Assembly: GCF_042649925.1 (NCBI RefSeq)
Contig: NZ_JBHSAF010000015.1
Location: forward strand, 186,001 to 250,000
DNA from: Pseudaeromonas sharmana
GTDB lineage: Bacteria; Pseudomonadota; Gammaproteobacteria; Enterobacterales; Aeromonadaceae
Direction of reading: 5' to 3'
DNA length: 64,000 nt
A program made the position numbers and the translations under genes. The notes under the pieces are model-generated. The model had not been told where the DNA came from. It was given only the letters and a program-made list of their open reading frames with translations, and ran no database searches. Position 1 is the first letter of the stretch; each line of letters begins with the position of its first letter. Positions 59,709 to 64,000 of this stretch are shown in pieces.

Positions 59709-60689
59709 ATGTTCAAGGCTCTGTTACTCGAACAGCAGGACGGGGTGACCTGTTCGCGCATTGCGGAACTTGATGACGGTGCGCTTCCGGAGCGCGACGT
59801 TCTGGTTGCGGTGGCATACAGCTCGCTCAACTACAAGGATGGCTTGGCGATCACCGGCAAGGGTCCCATTGTCCGGCAGTTTCCGATGGTGCCGGGCATC
59901 GACCTGGCTGGCACAGTGCTGTCGTCTCGGGATCCGCGCTTCGTACCGGGCCAGTCGGTGTTCTCTACCGGCTGGAGCGTGGGTGAGCAGTACTGGGGTG
60001 GGATGGCGCAGCAGGCCTGCCTGGATGGTGATTGGCTGCAATCCTTGCCGGTGGGCTTGACCGCGCGCCAGGTGATGCAGATTGGCACCGCCGGCCTGAC
60101 GGCGATGTTGTGTGTCATGGCTTTGGAGGAGGGCGGCGTCAGTCCGGAGCAGGGCGAGGTGATCGTCACCGGCGCCAGCGGCGGTGTCGGTTCCTTGGCT
60201 GTGTCGTTACTGGCCCAGCTCGACTACAAGGTGGTGGCGGTGACCGGCCGTGCCGAGAACCACGACTACCTGCTGGCGCTGGGTGCTTGCCGGGTGCTGG
60301 CCCGTGATACGTTCGCGACGCCGGCAAAACCGCTGGAGAAACAGCTGTGGGCCGGAGCCATCGACACCACCGGCAGCCATCTGCTGGCACACCTGCTGGC
60401 GCAGACCCGCTACAACGGCACAGTGGCGGCCTGCGGCTTGGCGGCGGGCAGCGATCTGCCGACCAGCGTGATGCCGTTCATCCTGCGCAATGTGCGCCTG
60501 CAGGGGGTGGATTCGGTGATGTGTCCACTGGAGCGGCGCAACGAGGCCTGGCGCCGTCTGGCCGAGCTGTTGCCGGCGAGCTTCTACAGCCAAGCCTGCC
60601 ATGAGGTGGATCTGCAGGGGGCCATCGCCGCTGCCGAGGCCATCACCTGTGGCCAGATCACCGGCCGGGTGCTGGTGGCTTGCCAGTAA
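59709..60689 (+). CDS. acuI: YhdH/AcuI-type NADPH-dependent acrylyl-CoA reductase-like oxidoreductase
   Basis: The 326-residue medium-chain dehydrogenase/reductase lacks zinc ligands. MFKALLLEQQDGVTC at the start, SSLNYKDGLAITGKGPIVRQFPMVPGIDLAG and the nucleotide loop VTGASGGVGSLAVSLLAQLDY match the YhdH/AcuI group, which reduces acryloyl-CoA. GGAGAATGGC precedes the ATG at 59709; a GTG four codons upstream is the alternative. There is no DMSP or 3-hydroxypropionate gene nearby, so a general detoxifying role is more likely than a dedicated pathway. Confidence 0.85.
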   Translation: MFKALLLEQQDGVTCSRIAELDDGALPERDVLVAVAYSSLNYKDGLAITGKGPIVRQFPMVPGIDLAGTVLSSRDPRFVPGQSVFSTGWSVGEQYWGGMAQQACLDGDWLQSLPVGLTARQVMQIGTAGLTAMLCVMALEEGGVSPEQGEVIVTGASGGVGSLAVSLLAQLDYKVVAVTGRAENHDYLLALGACRVLARDTFATPAKPLEKQLWAGAIDTTGSHLLAHLLAQTRYNGTVAACGLAAGSDLPTSVMPFILRNVRLQGVDSVMCPLERRNEAWRRLAELLPASFYSQACHEVDLQGAIAAAEAITCGQITGRVLVACQ

Positions 60690-60727
60690 CACCGCTGCGG
60701 CCAGCGTTGTTGTGGCTGTCTGAAACA

Positions 60728-60753
60728 CAAACCCCGCCAGTTGGCGGGGTTTG
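60728..60753. terminator. Bidirectional hairpin between acuI and proS
   Basis: CAAACCCCGCC-AGTT-GGCGGGGTTTG is an 11-bp perfect stem between converging genes, 38 bases after the acuI stop codon and 14 beyond the proS stop codon. T tracts on both sides are short. Confidence 0.75.
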
Positions 60754-60767
60754 AATTGGCCAGCAGA

Positions 60768-62492
60768 TTAACGCTGGAGCTGACTCTGCACGTGGCGGAC
60801 GATCTCGTCGATGGCCACTTCGCTCTTTTCACCGCTGCGGCGTTGCTTGTACTCGACCACGCCGTTGTCGATGCCGCGCTCGCCGATGATGATGGCGTGT
60901 GGAATGCCGATCAGTTCCATGTCGGCAAACATGACGCCCGGACGCTCCTTGCGATCGTCGAACAGCACATCGACGCCGGCGGCCTTCAGTTCGCTGTAGA
61001 AGCGTTCGGCCAGTTCGGCAACGCGGTGTGACTTGTGCATGTTCATCGGGATGATGGCGACTTCGAACGGCGCAATCGCATCCGGCCAGATGATACCGGC
61101 ATCGTCATAGTTCTGCTCGATGGCGGCAGCCACGACGCGTGACACGCCGATGCCGTAGCAGCCCATCTCCATGATGGTGGCCTTGCCGGCTTCGTTGAGG
61201 ACCGTGGCCTTCATCGCTTCAGAGTACTTGGTGCCGAGCTGGAAGATGTGACCGACTTCGATGCCGCGCTTGAGCAGCAGGGTGCCCTGGCCACATGGGC
61301 TTGGATCACCTTCCACCACGTTGCGGATGTCGGCGATCTCGTAAGCCGCGATGTCGCGATCCCAGTTGGCACCAGTCAGGTGCTTGCCGGTGACGTTGGC
61401 ACCACAGATAAAATCGGCCAGATGGGCGGCGCTGCGATCGACGACGATGCGGCCAGCAAAACCGACCGGACCGATGGAGCCGGCATCACAGCCGGCGGCA
61501 GCCTTGATCTGTTCGTCGCTGGCAAAGGTCAGCGGTTGGGCGATGCCCGCCAGCTTTTCGGCCTTCACGTCGTTGAGCTCATGATCGCCACGCAGTACCA
61601 ATGCGACCACGGCCTGCTGACCCTGTTCGTCGGCGTCGCCCAGCACCAGCAGTGTCTTGGCCACCTGTTTGGCGTCGACGTTGAAGAAGGCACAGACTTC
61701 ATCGATGGTGTGGACATTCGGGGTGTCGACTGTGGTCAGCGCGGCACTGGCGGCCGGGCGCGCACCGGCTGGCGCCATCGCTTCGGCCATCTCGATGTTG
61801 GCGGCGTAATCGGAGGCGGTTGAGAAGGCGATCAAGTCTTCGCCGCTCTCGGCCAGCACCTGGAACTCATGAGAGCCGGTGCCGCCGATGGAGCCGGTAT
61901 CGGCCTGCACCGGACGGAAGTCCAGCCCCATGCGGCTAAACGCGGCACAGTAGGCGGCGTGCATCTTGCCATAGGTCTCGACCAGGCTGGCCTTGTCGAT
62001 GTGGAACGAGTAGGCATCCTTCATCAGGAATTCGCGACCACGCATCACGCCGAAACGTGGACGCACTTCGTCGCGGAACTTGGTCTGGATCTGATACAGG
62101 TTCAGCGGCAGTTGCTTGTAGCTGCTGACTTCGTAACGCACCAGGTGGGTGATGACCTCTTCGTGGGTCGGACCGAGGACAAACGGGCGATCATGACGGT
62201 CGGTCAGACGGCACAGCTCAGGGCCGTACTGCTCCCAGCGCCCGGACTCCTGCCACAGCTCGGCCGGTTGTACCACCGGCATCGAGACTTCGACCGCGCC
62301 GGCGCGGTTCATCTCTTCGCGAACTATGTTCTCGACCTTTTTCAGCACGCGCAAACCGGTAGGCAGCCAGTTGTAGAGGCCGGAAGCCAGCTTGCGAATC
62401 ATGCCGGCACGCAGCATCAACTGATGGCTGATAACTTCGGCATCGGAAGGGGTTTCCTTCAGGGTGGAAAGCAGGTATTGGCTGGTACGCAT
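60768..62492 (-). CDS. proS: Prolyl-tRNA synthetase, bacterial type with editing domain
   Basis: The 574-residue class II synthetase charges tRNA(Pro) and edits Ala-tRNA(Pro). The start MRTSQYLLSTLKETPSDAEV, motif 2 region FRDEVRPRFGVMRGREFLMKDAYSF, an INS editing domain (about 220-400) and the C-terminal anticodon-binding domain (DDRKERPGVMFADMELIGIP) are present. ATG 62492 gives nearly the E. coli length (572); an upstream in-frame ATG would add 41 non-conserved residues. AAGGAT lies 9 bases before the chosen start. Confidence 0.97.
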   Translation of the reverse strand: MRTSQYLLSTLKETPSDAEVISHQLMLRAGMIRKLASGLYNWLPTGLRVLKKVENIVREEMNRAGAVEVSMPVVQPAELWQESGRWEQYGPELCRLTDRHDRPFVLGPTHEEVITHLVRYEVSSYKQLPLNLYQIQTKFRDEVRPRFGVMRGREFLMKDAYSFHIDKASLVETYGKMHAAYCAAFSRMGLDFRPVQADTGSIGGTGSHEFQVLAESGEDLIAFSTASDYAANIEMAEAMAPAGARPAASAALTTVDTPNVHTIDEVCAFFNVDAKQVAKTLLVLGDADEQGQQAVVALVLRGDHELNDVKAEKLAGIAQPLTFASDEQIKAAAGCDAGSIGPVGFAGRIVVDRSAAHLADFICGANVTGKHLTGANWDRDIAAYEIADIRNVVEGDPSPCGQGTLLLKRGIEVGHIFQLGTKYSEAMKATVLNEAGKATIMEMGCYGIGVSRVVAAAIEQNYDDAGIIWPDAIAPFEVAIIPMNMHKSHRVAELAERFYSELKAAGVDVLFDDRKERPGVMFADMELIGIPHAIIIGERGIDNGVVEYKQRRSGEKSEVAIDEIVRHVQSQLQR

Positions 62493-62717
62493 CGGGGTCA
62501 GATCCTTGGCAAACGCCGGCAACGCGGCGACAGAGAATTCAGTGGGGCGAAATTCTAGCAGGCCACAGCACAGAACATAAGGGTTTGCGACCGAGCCGGC
62601 GGGGTTTTTGGCCATTCATGCAGTGAAACGCGGCGATGGCAATCCATGCGGCACGATTCGGTAATGCCCGACCCTGTGATAAACTACATAACGTCTGTGG
62701 TTTACGGAGTCTTCATC

Positions 62718-63461
62718 ATGTTCTTTCCGGTCGATGTACACAGCCATACGCTGGCCAGCACCCATGCCTACAGCACGATTCACGATTACATCCAGCAGGC
62801 GGCCGAGAAAGGCATCCAGCTGTTTGCCACCACAGATCACGGCCCGCAGATGGCCGATGCGCCGCACTTCTGGCATTTCGTCAACCTGCGGGTGTTGCCA
62901 CGGCGGGTGAACGGGGTTGGCATTCTGCGTGGCATCGAAGCCAATATCTGCAACGTCTTTGGTGACATCGACTGTAATGACCGGCTGCGCGAGGGGTTGG
63001 ACATCATCCTGGCCGGCTTTCATGAGCCGGTGTTTGCGCCCTGCGACCAGGAGAGCCATACCCGCGCCATGATCAACGCCATGCGCAGCGGCAAGGTGGA
63101 TATCATCACGCATCCTGGCAACCCGGCGTTCCCGATCGATATCGATGCCGTCGTCGCCGCGGCGGTGCAATACCATGTGGCGCTGGAGGTCAACAACTCC
63201 TCATTCAGCCATTCGCGGCGTGGTAGCGAGGCGAACTGCAAGGCGATTGTGCGGGCTGCGGCCGAGCAGGGCGCCACGCTGGTGTTGGGCTCCGATGCGC
63301 ATATCGCCTTCAGCCTCGGGGATTTCCAGCAGGCTGGTGCCATTATCGAAGCGTGTGGTTACCCGATTGAGCGATTGCTGAATCGTTCGCCGCGGGCGTT
63401 GCTGGCTTTCCTGGAGCGCCGTGGGCACGCGGCTATCCCGGAATTTGCCGTTTTTGACTGA
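62718..63461 (+). CDS. ycdX: PHP-family phosphatase/phosphoesterase, YcdX type
   Basis: The 247-residue trinuclear-zinc PHP hydrolase has the metal motifs DVHSHTLASTHAYS at the start, TTDHGPQM near 40, HPGNP near 130 and GSDAH near 190. E. coli YcdX hydrolyses model phosphate esters and is linked to swarming; the natural substrate is uncertain. I use the ATG at 62718 with GGAG eight bases upstream; an upstream ATG adds 24 unrelated residues. It is divergent from proS. Confidence 0.92.
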   Translation: MFFPVDVHSHTLASTHAYSTIHDYIQQAAEKGIQLFATTDHGPQMADAPHFWHFVNLRVLPRRVNGVGILRGIEANICNVFGDIDCNDRLREGLDIILAGFHEPVFAPCDQESHTRAMINAMRSGKVDIITHPGNPAFPIDIDAVVAAAVQYHVALEVNNSSFSHSRRGSEANCKAIVRAAAEQGATLVLGSDAHIAFSLGDFQQAGAIIEACGYPIERLLNRSPRALLAFLERRGHAAIPEFAVFD

Positions 63462-63473
63462 GTGGAAATCGGT

Positions 63474-63971
63474 ATGTCACTGAGAGTGGTGTTCGGCGCT
63501 GTGCTGCTGTTGCTATTGGTCTGGGGGATGCGAACGCTGGATCAACAGCAGACGGCAACCACCCCGGGAGCGGATAGCCGTTTTCCACTGGCCGATGCTG
63601 CAGACGCCTCCAGTATCCGAGATGCCGAACCCTGGCTTGGTAAAACCGGCTTGTCGGCAGAGGCCGAGCAACAGCTGATCCGCTTCGTGCACATGAAGCT
63701 GGGGGAGCAGGATGATGACCCCTCGGCCTTGCAACCCGATGACATGCTCTATCTGGGCGCCTTTGAACAGGATGAGGGGCTGGTGCGTTACTGGCTGCTG
63801 TCCCACCGCGGCCATGGCGACCTGTATGCCACTGTGACTGGTGATGGCAGCTCGGATGTCAATTATGGGCTCGCTTCCTCGCCACCGGAATCGATGCAGA
63901 GTGACGATGCCAGCGGTGAGCCGATGGAGCCGGATGATGATCTGGAGGAGGAGAGCAGCCTGATCCCATGA
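63474..63971 (+). CDS. Membrane-anchored acidic protein, unknown
   Basis: The 165-residue protein has one N-terminal hydrophobic segment (VVFGAVLLLLLVWGM), uncleaved or a signal anchor, then a soluble domain with a possible globular part (EPWLGKTGLSAEAEQQLIRFVHMKL, and DMLYLGAFEQDEGLVRYWLLSHRG) and a very acidic, Ser-rich tail (DASGEPMEPDDDLEEESS). No family is recognised. It starts 12 bases after ycdX and overlaps the next gene by four bases (ATGA), so it appears part of a small operon. A GTG four codons earlier is an alternative start. Confidence 0.65.
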   Translation: MSLRVVFGAVLLLLLVWGMRTLDQQQTATTPGADSRFPLADAADASSIRDAEPWLGKTGLSAEAEQQLIRFVHMKLGEQDDDPSALQPDDMLYLGAFEQDEGLVRYWLLSHRGHGDLYATVTGDGSSDVNYGLASSPPESMQSDDASGEPMEPDDDLEEESSLIP

Positions 63972-64000
63972 CCCGCCCGCCGCGATTTATTGGCCGGTGG
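63968..64000 (+). CDS. Start of an unidentified gene (runs off the window)
   Basis: Eleven codons, MTRPPRFIGRW, begin in an ATGA overlap with the preceding gene. There is too little sequence to identify a product; the tight overlap argues that it belongs to the same operon. Confidence 0.5.
   Translation, partial: MTRPPRFIGRW

Noticed and set aside
1..64000. tRNA, rRNA, IS elements, prophage or attachment sites
   Set aside because: None could be recognised on reading both strands; gene content is continuous housekeeping synteny.

Overview
This window is a chromosomal segment of a gammaproteobacterium. Gene content and order are enterobacterial/Vibrio-like: lolB-ispE-prs divergent from hemA-prfA-prmC-sirB1-kdsA; map-glnD-dapD divergent from rpsB-tsf-pyrH-frr; and a complete uppS-cdsA-dxr-rseP-bamA-skp-lpxD-fabZ-lpxA-lpxB-rnhB-dnaE-accA run. 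A LuxR/HapR/LitR-type regulator lies next to hpt, as I recall for Vibrio. Together with the moderately high GC this points to the Aeromonadales (an Aeromonas relative) rather than a true enteric; that placement is inference. No phage, IS, CRISPR, tRNA or rRNA was seen.

Layout: 1-2260 start of ppa, mpl and ubiX. 2291-5342 litR-like regulator, hpt, and an ABC-2 exporter (yadGH). 5506-7079 a secreted protein made of ten 12-residue repeats, divergent from a LysR regulator. 7125-9585 prs, ispE, lolB on the minus strand. 9701-14589 hemA to kdsA. 14640-16130 a 1.5-kb region with three related micropeptide genes of 30-35 codons and several CRP-like palindromes. 16134-18201 gcvA and rlmM. 18253-28554 SDR, xni, ppnN, a GGDEF protein, a TPR/GGDEF-like membrane protein, queF, syd, two small uncharacterised genes, yqcC and truC. 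28954-33231 lamB-malM and ptsG (sugar uptake). 33501-37792 dapD, glnD, map. 38124-57115 translation, isoprenoid, envelope-biogenesis and replication genes. 57221-64000 tilS, a second GGDEF protein, an acuI/yhdH-type reductase, proS, a ycdX-type PHP phosphatase and a membrane-anchored acidic protein.

Most of the window is conserved housekeeping. Two loci stand out. The first is the micropeptide cluster: the three peptides start MKN and end in a Y-x-P-A-T-R-x-Y-aromatic-F-(R/Q)-Y-E-R motif. The two transcription units have near-identical promoters (TTGA-type -35, 17-bp spacer, TAGCAT -10, 4 bp, then CGTGA-N6-TCACA). The second is the exported 12-residue tandem-repeat protein with its divergent LysR gene and a 21-bp palindrome between them. 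I know of no described function for either.
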